Below are positions 54,170 through 63,843 of a stretch of DNA of 64,000 bases, piece after piece (position 1 is the stretch's first letter; each line of letters opens with the position of its first letter). The notes beneath the pieces are model-generated. The model was not told the origin of the DNA. It saw only the letters and a list, made by a program, of their open reading frames with translations, and did no database searches. This stretch comes from Burkholderiaceae bacterium. GTDB taxonomy: Bacteria; Pseudomonadota; Gammaproteobacteria; Burkholderiales; Burkholderiaceae_C. Where the stretch lies: contig CAJYPV010000026.1 of the NCBI GenBank assembly GCA_913776825.1, positions 372,001 to 436,000 of the forward strand, written 5' to 3'. The translations under genes were made by a program, and so were the position numbers.

Positions 54170-54202
54170 GTCAGCAGTCAGCAGTCAGCAGTCAGCAGTC
54201 AG
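54170..54202. repeat. Tandem 7-bp repeat GTCAGCA
   Basis: About 4.7 perfect copies of GTCAGCA in the 204-bp gap before ubiE. A likely length-variable tract. Confidence 0.8.
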
Positions 54203-54277
54203 TATTGAGCCGCCGACCCCGCGCAGTCGATCGCGCGGTGTCCCCGTCCAGCGGCAAGGACCTCAGCAGGACCCACC

Positions 54278-55009
54278 ATGAGCAGCACCCATTTCGGATT
54301 TGAAACCGTCGACGAGAACACCAAGGCCCGCCGGGTGCGGGGCGTGTTCGACTCGGTCGCCTCACGCTACGACGTGATGAACGACCTCATGTCCATGGGC
54401 CTGCACCGCGCCTGGAAGGCCTACACCGTGCAGGTCGCCAACCTGAAGCCGGGCGAGCGCGTGCTGGACATCGCCGGCGGCACCGGCGACATGGCGCGTG
54501 CCTTCGCCCGCAAGGTGGGCGAGCGCGGCATGGTGGTGCATACCGACATCAATGAGGCGATGTTGCGCACCGGTCGGGAGCGCATGCTCGATGAAGGCCT
54601 GGTCCTGCCGACCAACCTCTGCGATGCCGAAGCGCTGCCGTATCGCGATGCCAGCTTCGATCTGGTCTGTGTGGCCTTCGGCCTGCGCAACATGACCCAC
54701 AAGGATCGCGCGCTCCAGGAAATGTGCCGCGTGCTCAAGCCGGGCGGCCGGCTGCTGGTGCTGGAGTTCTCCCAGGTCGCCGAGCCGCTGCGCAAGCCTT
54801 ACGACTGGTACTCCTTCAAGATCCTGCCCCGCATCGGCCAGATGATCGCCGGCGACGCCGACAGCTACCGCTACCTCGCCGAATCCATTCGCATGCATCC
54901 GCCTCAGGCTGAACTGAAGGCCATGATGAAGACCGCCGGCTTCGGCCATGTCGACGTTCACAACCTCACCGGTGGCATGGTGGCGTTGCACGCCGGTATC
55001 AAGTGCTGA
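54278..55009 (+). CDS. ubiE: Ubiquinone/menaquinone biosynthesis C-methyltransferase
   Basis: 243 residues. [20 protein letters not shown] is the UbiE signature 1, [16 protein letters not shown] the SAM-binding loop, and the second signature [19 protein letters not shown] follows. Methylates the benzoquinol ring in ubiquinone synthesis. Preceded by DUF971, as in many betaproteobacteria, but followed by exopolysaccharide genes rather than ubiJ/ubiB. Confidence 0.97.
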   Translation: MSSTHFGFETVDENTKARRVRGVFDSVASRYDVMNDLMSMGLHRAWKAYTVQVANLKPGERVLDIAGGTGDMARAFARKVGERGMVVHTDINEAMLRTGRERMLDEGLVLPTNLCDAEALPYRDASFDLVCVAFGLRNMTHKDRALQEMCRVLKPGGRLLVLEFSQVAEPLRKPYDWYSFKILPRIGQMIAGDADSYRYLAESIRMHPPQAELKAMMKTAGFGHVDVHNLTGGMVALHAGIKC

Positions 55010-55272
55010 CGGGATGTCGCACTAGTTACCAAGGGAAGCGCTGACGCGTTTCCCGAGCCTCCCCCTCAATCGCGGGGGCTTCGACCACCGTCCCGGGAGG
55101 GGCGGGAGCCATTCTTGCTATTGACCCACCTAGTCTAGGGAGTGAGGGGGGTTTAGACGGCATGGAATGGGGATTTTCCGTCATGGTGCAGGGCTACACT
55201 CGCCGCTCACGCTGTAGCGTGGAACGGCCTGTGAGGGCCGCCAGGACTGGCATAACAACGAGAGTCGAAGCC

Positions 55273-56259
55273 ATGAAAGTGATGAGGATGCGGGCCATCC
55301 GCGGAGTTCGTTTGGCGGGTCTGACCGCTGCCACCTTGATGGCTCTGGCCCTGACCGCCTGCGGTGGCGGCAGTGGTGCCAAGGCGTCGCAAACTGCGGC
55401 CAAAGTCAATAAAGAAGAGATCACCGTCCATCAGATCAACTTCGTGCTGCAGCGTCAGCCGAATCTGAAGCCGGAGCAATTGGACGCCGCCTCGCGTCAG
55501 GTGCTGGAGCGCCTGATCGACCAGGAACTGGCGGTGCAGAAGGCCCAGGATCTGAAGCTCGACCGCGATCCGCGCGTGGTGCAACAGATCGAAACGGCCA
55601 AGCGCGAAATCATCGCCCGCGCCTATGCTGAGCGGCTGGGCGAGACGGCCACGAAGCCGCAGCCACAAGACATCACGCAGTACTACAACGACAAGCCGGC
55701 GCTGTTTGCCGACCGTCGCATCTACAACTTGCAGGAAATCAGCATCGAGGCCAAGCCCGAGCAGGTCGACGCCCTGCGCGCGCGGCTGGCCGAAGCCAAG
55801 ACCTTGCCCGAGTTCCTGGAGTACCTGAAGGCCAACGACATCAAGTTCGTCGGCAACCAGGCAGTCCGCTCGGCCGAGCAGCTTCCGCTGAATTCGCTCG
55901 ATGCGGTGGCCCGTCTGAAGGACGGCCAGTCGCTGATCAACGCCACGCCCACCGGCCTGCTGGTGGTGCATCTGGCGGGATCGCGCAGCCAGCCGGTGAC
56001 CCTGGAACAGGCGCGCCCGGCGATCGAGCAGTTCCTGCTGAACCAACGTCGCGGCGAGCTGCTGGCCAAGGACCTTAAGGCCATGCGCGAGAACGCCAAG
56101 ATCGAATACGTCGGCAAGTTCGCCGAGGCTGCGGCCTCCGCGCCTGCCGGTTCGTCCTCGGCGCCGATCGCTCCGATCGCGCCCGTCACTGCCACCGACC
56201 CGGCTGCCAGCGGCAGCCTGGACGGCAATTCCTCCTCGAAGGGCCTGGATAACAAATGA
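55273..56259 (+). CDS. epsD: EpsD family peptidyl-prolyl cis-trans isomerase lipoprotein
   Basis: 328 residues from the ATG at 55273. Lipoprotein signal (LMALALTAC, Cys near residue 30). A SurA-like N-terminal helical region (VNKEEITVHQINFVLQ, LERLIDQELAVQKA) and a degenerate parvulin region (LQEISIEAKPEQVDAL) match the EpsD group of exosortase-B exopolysaccharide operons. Probably assists folding of periplasmic or outer-membrane export parts. The first gene of the operon; a ~260-bp leader precedes it. Overlaps epsE by 4 bp. Confidence 0.88.
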   Translation: MKVMRMRAIRGVRLAGLTAATLMALALTACGGGSGAKASQTAAKVNKEEITVHQINFVLQRQPNLKPEQLDAASRQVLERLIDQELAVQKAQDLKLDRDPRVVQQIETAKREIIARAYAERLGETATKPQPQDITQYYNDKPALFADRRIYNLQEISIEAKPEQVDALRARLAEAKTLPEFLEYLKANDIKFVGNQAVRSAEQLPLNSLDAVARLKDGQSLINATPTGLLVVHLAGSRSQPVTLEQARPAIEQFLLNQRRGELLAKDLKAMRENAKIEYVGKFAEAAASAPAGSSSAPIAPIAPVTATDPAASGSLDGNSSSKGLDNK

Positions 56260-57149
56260 AGAGTTCGCGTCGCTTTCCGATCCTTGCTGCTGTGCTGATG
56301 GCGGCCAGCCTGTCCTTGAATGTGATGGCCCAATCCGCCGCGCCGGCGGCCAAGCCCGCCACGCCATCGGCCATCGCGCAACCCACCGTGCCGTCGCCCG
56401 TCGGCGGCACCAGCGGCGCGACGGCGGAATACCGCCTGGGATCGGGCGACGCGATCCGCATCAATGTCTTCCAGAACCCGGATCTGCTGCTGGAGACCCG
56501 GGTGTCCGAAAACGGCACCATCACCTTCCCGCTGCTGGGCACCGTCCGCGTCGGCGGTCTCGCGGTCAGCGAAGCCGAAGCCCGCATCGCCGAGGGCCTG
56601 CGCAAGGGCAACTTCGTCAAGCAGCCGCAGGTCACCATCGTGGTGCTCAAGGTCACCGGCAATCAGGCCAGCGTGCTGGGCCAGGTGAATCGCCCCGGTC
56701 GCTATCCGCTGGAAGTGGCCGACACCCGCCTCACCGATCTGCTCTCGACCGCCGGTGGCGTGACCGAGTTCGGCGGCGAGCAACTGGTGCTGACCGGTAC
56801 GCGCAACGGCAAACCTTACCGGCTCGAAGTCGACCTGCCGTCGCTGTTCGCCGATAACGGCCGCTCGCAGGACGTGATCGTCCAGAACGGCGATGTGCTG
56901 TGGATCGAGCGCTATCCGCGCTTCTACATCTACGGCGAAGTGCAGCGCCCCGGCCAGATGCGCCTGGAGCGCGGCATGACCCTGATGCAAGGTCTGGCGG
57001 CCGGTGGCGGCCTGACCCTGCGCGGCACCGATCGCGGCATCCGCATCAACCGCAAGGGACCGGATGGCCAGGTGCAGGAAATCAAGCCCGGCATGAATGA
57101 AGCGCTTCGCGACGGTGACGTGATCTTCGTGCGCGAGAGCCTGTTCTGA
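56256..57149 (+). CDS. epsE: EpsE polysaccharide export outer-membrane protein (Wza family)
   Basis: 297 residues. A signal peptide (FPILAAVLMAASLSLNVMAQ) without lipobox Cys, a polysaccharide export (PES) domain starting YRLGSGDAIRINVFQNPDL, and two SLBB-type domains (ASVLGQVNRPGRYPLE; FYIYGEVQRPGQMRLERG). Forms the outer-membrane/periplasmic passage for the polymer together with EpsF. It overlaps epsD. Confidence 0.93.
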   Translation: MKSSRRFPILAAVLMAASLSLNVMAQSAAPAAKPATPSAIAQPTVPSPVGGTSGATAEYRLGSGDAIRINVFQNPDLLLETRVSENGTITFPLLGTVRVGGLAVSEAEARIAEGLRKGNFVKQPQVTIVVLKVTGNQASVLGQVNRPGRYPLEVADTRLTDLLSTAGGVTEFGGEQLVLTGTRNGKPYRLEVDLPSLFADNGRSQDVIVQNGDVLWIERYPRFYIYGEVQRPGQMRLERGMTLMQGLAAGGGLTLRGTDRGIRINRKGPDGQVQEIKPGMNEALRDGDVIFVRESLF

Positions 57150-57186
57150 GTTTTTTGCCGGACCTTCGGGTCCGTCTGAGGAGTGC

Positions 57187-58605
57187 ATGGTGACGCCCAG
57201 CAAGCTGATATCGATTCTTCGCGCCCGCTGGTCGCTGGTGGTGCTGGTGGTGGTGCTCACCACGATCACCGCGCTCGGCGTGAGCCTGATGCTGCCGAAG
57301 AAGTACGTGGCCACCGCGTCGGTCGTGGTGGATGCCAAGCCCGATCCGATCTCGGCGCTGATCTATCCGGGACTCTCATCGCCCGCCTTCATGAACACGC
57401 AGGTGGATGTGATCGCGAGCGATCGCGTCGCCCTGCGGGTGGTGCGCGACTTGCGCCTGACCGAGCAACCGGAATTCCGCGAGCAGTGGCAGAAGCAGAC
57501 CAACGGCGAAGGCACCATCGAGCAATGGCTGGCGGAATTCCTGCAGGCCAGCATGGAGGTCAAGCCGTCCAAGGAAAGCAATGTGCTGACGGTGGCCTTC
57601 CGCTCGCCGTCGCCGCAGTTCGCGGCCTCGATGGCCAATGCCTTCGTGCGCGCTTATGTCGCCACCACGCTGGACCTGCGTGTCGAGCCCGCGCGCCAGT
57701 ACGCCGGCTACTTCGACCAGCAGGCCAAGGCCGCGCTGGAGAAGCTGGAAGCGGCCAAGGGCAAGCTGTCCGAATATGAGCGCGTGCACGGCATCGTCGC
57801 CAGCGACGAGCGCCTGGATGTCGAGAACAACCGCCTGGTCGAGCTGTCGTCGCAACTGGTGGCGCTGCAGGGCCTGGCGTCGGAATCGACCAGCCGTCAG
57901 GGTCAGGCCACGCGCGGCGCGGATCAGTTGCCGGACGTGCTGGCGAATCCGGTCGTGATGCAGATCAAGGCGGACCTGAGCCGTGCGGAATCCAAGCTGC
58001 AGGAGCTGAGCACCCGCTACGGCGATAACCATCCGCAGGTCATCGAAGCCAAGGCGTCGGTGGCGGACCAGCGCACCAAGCTCGCCACCGAAATGCGCCG
58101 CGTGACCGGCAGCGTGACGGTGACCAACAACATCAACCGCCAGCGTGAAGCCGACGTGCGCGCGCAGCTGGAAGCGCAGCGCGACAAGGTCGCCAAGCTC
58201 AAGGCCGCCCGTGACGATGCCAGCGGCCTGATGCGTGAAGCCGAAAGCGCCCAGCGCGCCTATGAAAGCATCACCGCGCGCCTGACCCAGACCAATCTGG
58301 AAAGCCAGTCGACCCAGAGCAATGTGAATGTGCTGACCGAAGCCACGCCGCCGCTGAAGCCGTCGTCGCCGCGGATTGCGCTGAATACCGCGCTGGCCTT
58401 CGTGGTGGGGCTGATCCTGGCGATCGGCATCGCGCTGCTGCTGGAAATGCGCGACCGCAAGATCCGTGATGCGGACGATGTGATGGCCGTGATCCAGCTG
58501 CCCATCCTGGGCGTGCTGCCCGCGCCGAATCAACGCCATTCGAAGACGCTGCCTTCTGCAGAGCGTCGTCTGCTCGGCCGCAGTGCCACCAAGGGAGTCG
58601 CCTGA
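57187..58605 (+). CDS. epsF: EpsF chain-length determinant protein (Wzz family)
   Basis: 472 residues. First membrane helix ~12-35, a Wzz N-terminal domain, a long periplasmic coiled coil (residues ~170-390, with LQELSTRYGDNHPQVIEAKA), and a second membrane helix near 410 preceded by the Pro-rich PPLKPSSPRIAL motif. It controls polymer length and works with the tyrosine kinase EpsG. A UUCG hairpin (57159-57174) lies in the 37-bp gap to epsE. Stop overlaps the epsG start (TGATG). Confidence 0.93.
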   Translation: MVTPSKLISILRARWSLVVLVVVLTTITALGVSLMLPKKYVATASVVVDAKPDPISALIYPGLSSPAFMNTQVDVIASDRVALRVVRDLRLTEQPEFREQWQKQTNGEGTIEQWLAEFLQASMEVKPSKESNVLTVAFRSPSPQFAASMANAFVRAYVATTLDLRVEPARQYAGYFDQQAKAALEKLEAAKGKLSEYERVHGIVASDERLDVENNRLVELSSQLVALQGLASESTSRQGQATRGADQLPDVLANPVVMQIKADLSRAESKLQELSTRYGDNHPQVIEAKASVADQRTKLATEMRRVTGSVTVTNNINRQREADVRAQLEAQRDKVAKLKAARDDASGLMREAESAQRAYESITARLTQTNLESQSTQSNVNVLTEATPPLKPSSPRIALNTALAFVVGLILAIGIALLLEMRDRKIRDADDVMAVIQLPILGVLPAPNQRHSKTLPSAERRLLGRSATKGVA

Positions 58606-59516
58606 TGTCGGATTTGAAGGAACCTCTCAACTACGCGCCGAGAAAATCCGTGGATGCAGAGCCCAAGGCCAACGGCGGTCTGTATGACCGCTCGATCGGC
58701 GCGATCATTGCCGAGACCCGCAACCTCTCCGCCGACCAGGTGGAGCGGGTGCTGCAGTACCAGCGTGAGCGCGGCATCCGTTTCGGCGAGGCCGCCATCG
58801 CTCTCGGTTATGCGAATGCCGAGGATGTGCTGGAAGCGCTGTCCAAGCAGTTCCACTATCCGTATGCGCCGACCGAGCGCAAGAGCCGCAGCCCCGAGCT
58901 GGTGGCGCTGAACCAGCCGTTCTCGTCGCAGGCCGAAGTCTTCCGCGGCATCCGCAGCCAGATCATGATGCGGCTCTACCGCGAAGGTGAACCGCGCCGC
59001 GCGCTGGCCGTGATCAGCCCGGACACGCTGGATGGCAAGAGTTACTTCTCGGCCAACCTGGCGGTCACGCTCGCGCAACTTGGCGGGCGCACCCTGCTGG
59101 TGGATGCGGACCTGCGTCGTCCGCGCCAGCATGAGATCTTCGATGTGAAGAACCAGTCCGGCCTGTCGTCGATCCTGTCGGGTCGCAGCGAGCCACGGGT
59201 GATCCAGCAGGTCGAGGGCATGAACAGCCTGTTCGTGCTGCCGGTCGGCGCGATTCCGCCCAACCCCGGTGAACTGCTGGAACGGCCGGCCTTCGGCATG
59301 TTGATGCGCGAGCTGGCGGGCAAGTTCGATCACGTCATCGTCGACACCTCGGCGGGCCTCTACGGCGCGGATTCGGCCATCGTCGCCGCCCGCTGCGGCG
59401 CCGCGCTGGTGCTGGCACGTCAGAACCAGTCCCGCGTGACGGCGCTGCAGGAACTCACCGCCAGCCTTGACGACGTCAGCACCACGCTGGTCGGCACGGT
59501 GATGAACCAATATTGA
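58605..59516 (+). CDS. epsG: EpsG chain-length-associated tyrosine kinase (BY-kinase)
   Basis: 303 residues. A P-loop-like segment at 138-146 (SPDTLDGKS, with DG in place of the usual EG before KS), Walker A' LLVDADLRRPRQH (164-176) and a Walker B-like VIVDTSAGLYG. Residues ~28-90 form a small helical domain (IGAIIAETRNLSADQVERVL, then GIRFGEAAIALGYANAEDVL) that looks like the MshEN/type II secretion ATPase N-terminal domain. There is no C-terminal tyrosine cluster; only the final residue is Tyr. The kinase regulates EpsF-driven assembly. Confidence 0.92.
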   Translation: MSDLKEPLNYAPRKSVDAEPKANGGLYDRSIGAIIAETRNLSADQVERVLQYQRERGIRFGEAAIALGYANAEDVLEALSKQFHYPYAPTERKSRSPELVALNQPFSSQAEVFRGIRSQIMMRLYREGEPRRALAVISPDTLDGKSYFSANLAVTLAQLGGRTLLVDADLRRPRQHEIFDVKNQSGLSSILSGRSEPRVIQQVEGMNSLFVLPVGAIPPNPGELLERPAFGMLMRELAGKFDHVIVDTSAGLYGADSAIVAARCGAALVLARQNQSRVTALQELTASLDDVSTTLVGTVMNQY

Positions 59517-59537
59517 TCAAAGGCCGCAGAGCCCATC

Positions 59538-59566
59538 CGAACGCGCCCGCCGTGCGGGCGCGTTCG
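59538..59566. other. Strong hairpin between epsG and xrtB
   Basis: A 13-bp perfect stem CGAACGCGCCCGC/GCGGGCGCGTTCG with a CGT loop in the 77-bp gap. No T-run follows, so it may stabilise or segment the mRNA instead of ending it. Confidence 0.5.
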
Positions 59567-59593
59567 TCTCTTCATGCCTGAGCAGGGATCGCA

Positions 59594-60532
59594 GTGAAAG
59601 TCATGTCGCGCAACGTCTTCCTCGGCGCACCGGGGCGCCAGGGACCCGGATTTCCGGCGTTCTGGGCCGCCAACCGGTTCGCGCTGGCGATGCTGGCCAT
59701 CGGTCTGGCGGTGCTGTATGTGCCGACCATCATCGACTTCCTGCATGGCCCCTGGCGGGGCGACCGCAATTCCCACGGACCGATCGTGCTCGCGCTGTCG
59801 GCCTGGTATTTCTATTTCCAGACTCGCCGCATGGCCGGGCAGGGCGAGCGCTTCGAGCCGCGCCCCGCGCCGGTGGCCGGCTGGTCGCTGATGTTGCTGG
59901 GCCTGGTGCTGTATGTGCTGGGCCGCTCGCAATCGATCGCGCTGTTCGAGCTCGGCTCGCTGCTGCCGGTGCTGCTGGGCCTGGCCCTGTTGTTGCTCGG
60001 GCCGGCGATCGCCAAGCGCTACTGGTTCGCGTTTTTCCTGCTGCTGTTCGCGGTGCCGCTGCCGGCCTCGGTGGTGGACGTGATCACCCAGCCGATGAAG
60101 CTGGCCGCGTCCTGGGGCGCGGAGCATCTGATGTATTCGCTGGGCTATCCGGTGGCCCGTTCCGGCGTGATCCTGCAGATCGGCTCGTACCAACTGCTGG
60201 TGGCGGATGCCTGCGCCGGTTTGAACTCGCTGTTCACGCTGGAAGCGCTGGGTCTGCTCTACATGAATGTGGTGCGCCATGAATCGGTGTTCCGCAACAT
60301 CACGCTGGCCGTGCTGATCGTCCCCATCTCCTATTCGTCCAACGTGATCCGCATCCTGATCCTGGCGCTGCTGACCTATCACTTCGGTGACGAGGTCGGC
60401 CAGGGCTTCATGCACGAGTTCTCCGGCATGGTGCTGTTCCTGACCGCGCTGATGCTGATCGTGCTCACCGACAGCCTGTTGCGTGCGCTGTCCATCCGCT
60501 GGCTGCGCTGGCGCGGCAAGGAGGTCGCATGA
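59594..60532 (+). CDS. xrtB: Exosortase B
   Basis: 312 residues, GTG start (ATG alternative at 59603). Eight or so membrane helices. The exosortase catalytic triad is present: Cys207 in ADACAGLNSL, Arg253 in NVIRILI and His274 in FMHEFSG. Exosortases process PEP-CTERM-type surface proteins; the XrtB group is tied to exopolysaccharide operons of this type. Overlaps epsI by 4 bp. No PEP-CTERM substrate is inside the window. Confidence 0.95.
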   Translation: MKVMSRNVFLGAPGRQGPGFPAFWAANRFALAMLAIGLAVLYVPTIIDFLHGPWRGDRNSHGPIVLALSAWYFYFQTRRMAGQGERFEPRPAPVAGWSLMLLGLVLYVLGRSQSIALFELGSLLPVLLGLALLLLGPAIAKRYWFAFFLLLFAVPLPASVVDVITQPMKLAASWGAEHLMYSLGYPVARSGVILQIGSYQLLVADACAGLNSLFTLEALGLLYMNVVRHESVFRNITLAVLIVPISYSSNVIRILILALLTYHFGDEVGQGFMHEFSGMVLFLTALMLIVLTDSLLRALSIRWLRWRGKEVA

Positions 60533-61293
60533 ATTCGACATCCACTCAGGCGGGCCGTCCGGCCGCATCGCCTGCCTCCGGCGGCAAGCCGCCTCGGCTG
60601 CTGCAACTCTCGCGCAGCGTCGCCGTCACCGGCGTCGTGCTGATGGCCGCGGCTGCGGCCTGCGCCTGGATCGCCACGCCGCGCGTGCAGGCGGTCACCG
60701 GCGCACCGAGCCTGGAAGCCACCGTGCCGAAGGCCTTTGGTGACTGGCGCGTGATCGCGGACTCGACCACCCAGGTCGACGTGGCGCAGGGCGTGGAAAC
60801 CGCGCAGGAGCAGCCCTACGACCAGACCGTGATGCGCACCTATGCCAACAGCCAGGGCGATCAGATCATGCTGGCGCTGGCCTGGGGCGAGCGCCAACGT
60901 CAGGATGTGAAGGTGCACCGGCCCGAGGTCTGCTATCCGGCGCAGGGTTTCGTGGTCCGCCGGCTGGAGGACGGTCGCCCGATCGCGACCTCGGCTCGCG
61001 CTCAGGCGGTGCCGACGACGCAATTGCTGACGGAAGCCCGCGGCGGCGGCTATGAGGCCGTGCGCTACTGGATTCGCATCGGATCGCAGTACGGCGGCGA
61101 TGGCCTGAAGGCGCGCTGGTACATCCTGAACGAAGGTTTGGCCGGTCGGATTCCGGATGGCGTGCTGGTGCGCGCGTCGCAGCATCTGGCGTCGCCGCAG
61201 GCGCAGGCCCAGTCGCAAGCGCTGATGGAAGGCTTCCTGGCGGAACTGGTCGCGGCCTCGCCGGCGGCGGCTCGAACGATGTTGGTGCGCTGA
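60529..61293 (+). CDS. epsI: EpsI, exosortase-B-associated protein
   Basis: 254 residues. An N-terminal membrane anchor (SVAVTGVVLMAAAAACAWIA), then the EpsI domain (DUF3485-like): VPKAFGDWRVIAD, HRPEVCYPAQGFVV with a conserved Cys, and YWIRIGSQYGGDGLKARWY. EpsI always accompanies exosortases of polysaccharide operons; its function is unsettled. Overlaps xrtB. Confidence 0.93.
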   Translation: MNSTSTQAGRPAASPASGGKPPRLLQLSRSVAVTGVVLMAAAAACAWIATPRVQAVTGAPSLEATVPKAFGDWRVIADSTTQVDVAQGVETAQEQPYDQTVMRTYANSQGDQIMLALAWGERQRQDVKVHRPEVCYPAQGFVVRRLEDGRPIATSARAQAVPTTQLLTEARGGGYEAVRYWIRIGSQYGGDGLKARWYILNEGLAGRIPDGVLVRASQHLASPQAQAQSQALMEGFLAELVAASPAAARTMLVR

Positions 61294-61296
61294 GGA

Positions 61297-62826
61297 GTGC
61301 AGGCGGTGCGGGCGTTGGAATGGATCACGCGCGGCTGGCGAAGCTGGCGTAATGGCATGGACGGCGCCTCGCTGCTGGGCGTGGCGGGCCTGTCGGTCGG
61401 CGCGGTGATGGTGGGCATGCTCAGCGTGATGGTGGGCGGCGCGGCCGCCGGCAAGCCGGCGATGCTGGCGGTGCTGCCCTTGCTGCTGCTCACCGCGTTT
61501 CTCTTCATCTACAGCCGCGAAGCCTTTCTGCTGGTGGTGCTGCTGGTGCGCGCGGGCGCCAATCCGGTCTTCGAGGAGACCCGGATGGCCGCAGTCGGTG
61601 GCCTCGGCGGGCTGCTGAATGCGCTGATCATCATCCTGGCCGCGGTGATCATCGCGCGCGATCCGAAGCGCATCCCGAAGCTCGCCTGGTGGGTCTGGCT
61701 GCCCTTCATCGCCATGCAGGCGCTGGGCATCCTGTATTCGCCGGAGAAGGTGCAGGCGATTCGCCTGTATCTGGGGCAACTGTCGGTGGTGGCGTTGTTT
61801 CTGGTGAGCTTCTATCTGATCGTCAATGAAGCGGATCTGAACAAGATGCTGCGGCTGGTCACCTGGTCCTCGGTTCCTGTCGCAGTTGTCACGCTCATTT
61901 ACATCGCGCTGGGCAAGACTGCCGGTATCGTGGATGGCCTGGAGGATGCAGGCGCTCGATACGGCGGTCCCTTCCCGCACGCCAACATTCTGGCGTTCTA
62001 TCTGGTGCTGGCACTTGGCGTGATCTTCTACCGCTGGAAGAGCGGTCAGATCGGTCAGGGTTACGCCCGGATGGCCCTGGTGGTGGCATACATGCTGTTG
62101 CTGGTCGGGCTGCTCTACACCACGAAGACGCGCAGCGCCTGGATCTCGGTGCTGTTCATCTTCGCGATGTACGGCCTGTTCCGGGAGCGTCGCTATCTGG
62201 TCTATCTGGTGCTGGGCGGCATGGCCGCCATGGCAGCGCTGCCGGAATTGCGCGAACGGGTCATGGGCTTGTCGGAGGGAAATCAGGTGGTGCAGTACGC
62301 CAAGCTGAACTCCTTTGCGTGGCGCAAGCTGCTGTGGGCGGATGCGCTGGGGTGGATGTCGCCGTCGCGCTACATCACCGGCTATGGCGCGGAGAGCTTC
62401 ATGTTCCATTCGCCGACCTTCTTCTCGATGGCCGGTGGTCGCAACTGGGGCGCGCACAGCGCCGTGGTGCAGGTGTTCTTTGAACTCGGCATCTTCGGTG
62501 CCGCGGCGTACGGATGGATCTACCTCACGACGCTGAGGATGCTGAAACGTTTGTGGCGCTCCTACCGATTGCTGGCGCTGATCAGCACGGTGCTGCTGGT
62601 GGGGAATTTTCTGGTTTCGCTGTCGGACAACATGTTGTCCTACCTTATCTACAACTGGTACTTCTGGTTCTGCATGGGCGCGGTGTGTGCACTGGCCATG
62701 CGGCAGTCGGATAGCCGATCTGAATCGAGCCGGAGATACGACGCATGGGCCGTCACGCAACCCTTGACGAGAGTCCCGACATCGGCGGTCGCCGAGGTCT
62801 CGACACGTCCGGTGTGGCGCCGATGA
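61297..62826 (+). CDS. O-antigen ligase/Wzy-like polysaccharide polymerase
   Basis: 509 residues, GTG start at 61297 with TGAGGAG directly upstream. About 11-12 membrane helices. The ligase/polymerase signature region is around TTKTRSAWISVLFIFAMYGL, with the large periplasmic loop after LSEGNQVVQYAKLNSFAWRK and the motif GYGAESFMF. Probably polymerises or transfers the exopolysaccharide repeat units. Stop overlaps the acyltransferase start (ATGA). Confidence 0.88.
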   Translation: MQAVRALEWITRGWRSWRNGMDGASLLGVAGLSVGAVMVGMLSVMVGGAAAGKPAMLAVLPLLLLTAFLFIYSREAFLLVVLLVRAGANPVFEETRMAAVGGLGGLLNALIIILAAVIIARDPKRIPKLAWWVWLPFIAMQALGILYSPEKVQAIRLYLGQLSVVALFLVSFYLIVNEADLNKMLRLVTWSSVPVAVVTLIYIALGKTAGIVDGLEDAGARYGGPFPHANILAFYLVLALGVIFYRWKSGQIGQGYARMALVVAYMLLLVGLLYTTKTRSAWISVLFIFAMYGLFRERRYLVYLVLGGMAAMAALPELRERVMGLSEGNQVVQYAKLNSFAWRKLLWADALGWMSPSRYITGYGAESFMFHSPTFFSMAGGRNWGAHSAVVQVFFELGIFGAAAYGWIYLTTLRMLKRLWRSYRLLALISTVLLVGNFLVSLSDNMLSYLIYNWYFWFCMGAVCALAMRQSDSRSESSRRYDAWAVTQPLTRVPTSAVAEVSTRPVWRR

Positions 62827-63842
62827 CCGCCGGTGCAGTGAGCCACGCGACGGAGCGTTCCCCGGTCCTGGATGGCGTGCGTGCCATGAGCATCCTGGCC
62901 GTGCTGTGGACGCATCTCTTCCCGTTCCGCCTCATGGGCGTGCCGCTGAACGAATCGCTGGGCATGCTGGGCATGGCCCTGTTCTTCATTCTGTCGGGCT
63001 ACCTGATCACCATTCAATTGCTCAAGCAGCCTACCGTCACGTCCTTCGTGGCGCGTCGGCTGCTGCGGGTCGTGCCTGCGGCCTGGCTGTGCCTGACCGT
63101 GGTGTGGCTGTGGCAGCCCGTGGCGCTGGAAACAGCGCTGGCCAACCTGTTCTTCTACGCCAACCTGCCGCCGCAACGCCTGACACCGCCGGTGGACCAC
63201 TTCTGGAGCCTCTGCCTGGAGGTCCAGTTCTACATGCTGTCGGCGGTGCTGTTATGGCTGCGCCCTCGGGCGGTCTGGTGGCTGTTCCCCGCCTTGCTGG
63301 CGGTGATGACCGGACTCCGTCTGAACTTTCAGGTGACCGCTTCCAGCATTACCTGGTTCCGGGCGGATGATTTGCTGGCGGGGGCTTGCATGGCCCTGGT
63401 GATGAATTCGCGCCACTGGCCCGCGGTGCGCGCGCAGCTGAGTCGCCGCGGCGTCATTCCACTGACGCTGGCCTTGCTGCTGGCCAGTTGCATCCTTTTG
63501 CATGGCTGGGTGAATCCGCTGACCTATCTGCGACCGTATTTCGCGGCCGCCTTCGTCGGCGCGCTGATGTGTCAGGCGGGGCATCCGTTGTCGCACTGGC
63601 TGGGCGGCACCCGACTTGCCTATATCGCTTCGATTTCCTACGCACTTTACGTGTGGCACTTGCCCCTGGCGGCCACCTGGCTGGGAAGCGGCGACGTCTG
63701 GATCAAATATCTCAAACGACCGCTTCTGCTGCTGGTGGTCTTCGGCATCGCGCATGTCTCGACGTTTTATGTCGAACAGCGCTTCAACGAGCTGGCCAAG
63801 CGTGTCGGGGCAAGGCGCGGCCAGCGGCTGAAGGAGGTCTGA
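62823..63842 (+). CDS. Acyltransferase family protein (OafA-like)
   Basis: 339 residues from the ATG at 62823, which overlaps the previous stop; an in-frame ATG at 62745 is also possible. Acyl_transf_3 pattern: LDGVRAMSILAVLWTHLFP with the catalytic His, FFILSGYLITIQLL, ARRLLRVVPAAWL and FWSLCLEVQFYML. Ten membrane helices. Likely O-acetylates the exopolysaccharide. Confidence 0.9.
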   Translation: MTAGAVSHATERSPVLDGVRAMSILAVLWTHLFPFRLMGVPLNESLGMLGMALFFILSGYLITIQLLKQPTVTSFVARRLLRVVPAAWLCLTVVWLWQPVALETALANLFFYANLPPQRLTPPVDHFWSLCLEVQFYMLSAVLLWLRPRAVWWLFPALLAVMTGLRLNFQVTASSITWFRADDLLAGACMALVMNSRHWPAVRAQLSRRGVIPLTLALLLASCILLHGWVNPLTYLRPYFAAAFVGALMCQAGHPLSHWLGGTRLAYIASISYALYVWHLPLAATWLGSGDVWIKYLKRPLLLLVVFGIAHVSTFYVEQRFNELAKRVGARRGQRLKEV

Positions 63843-63843
63843 A

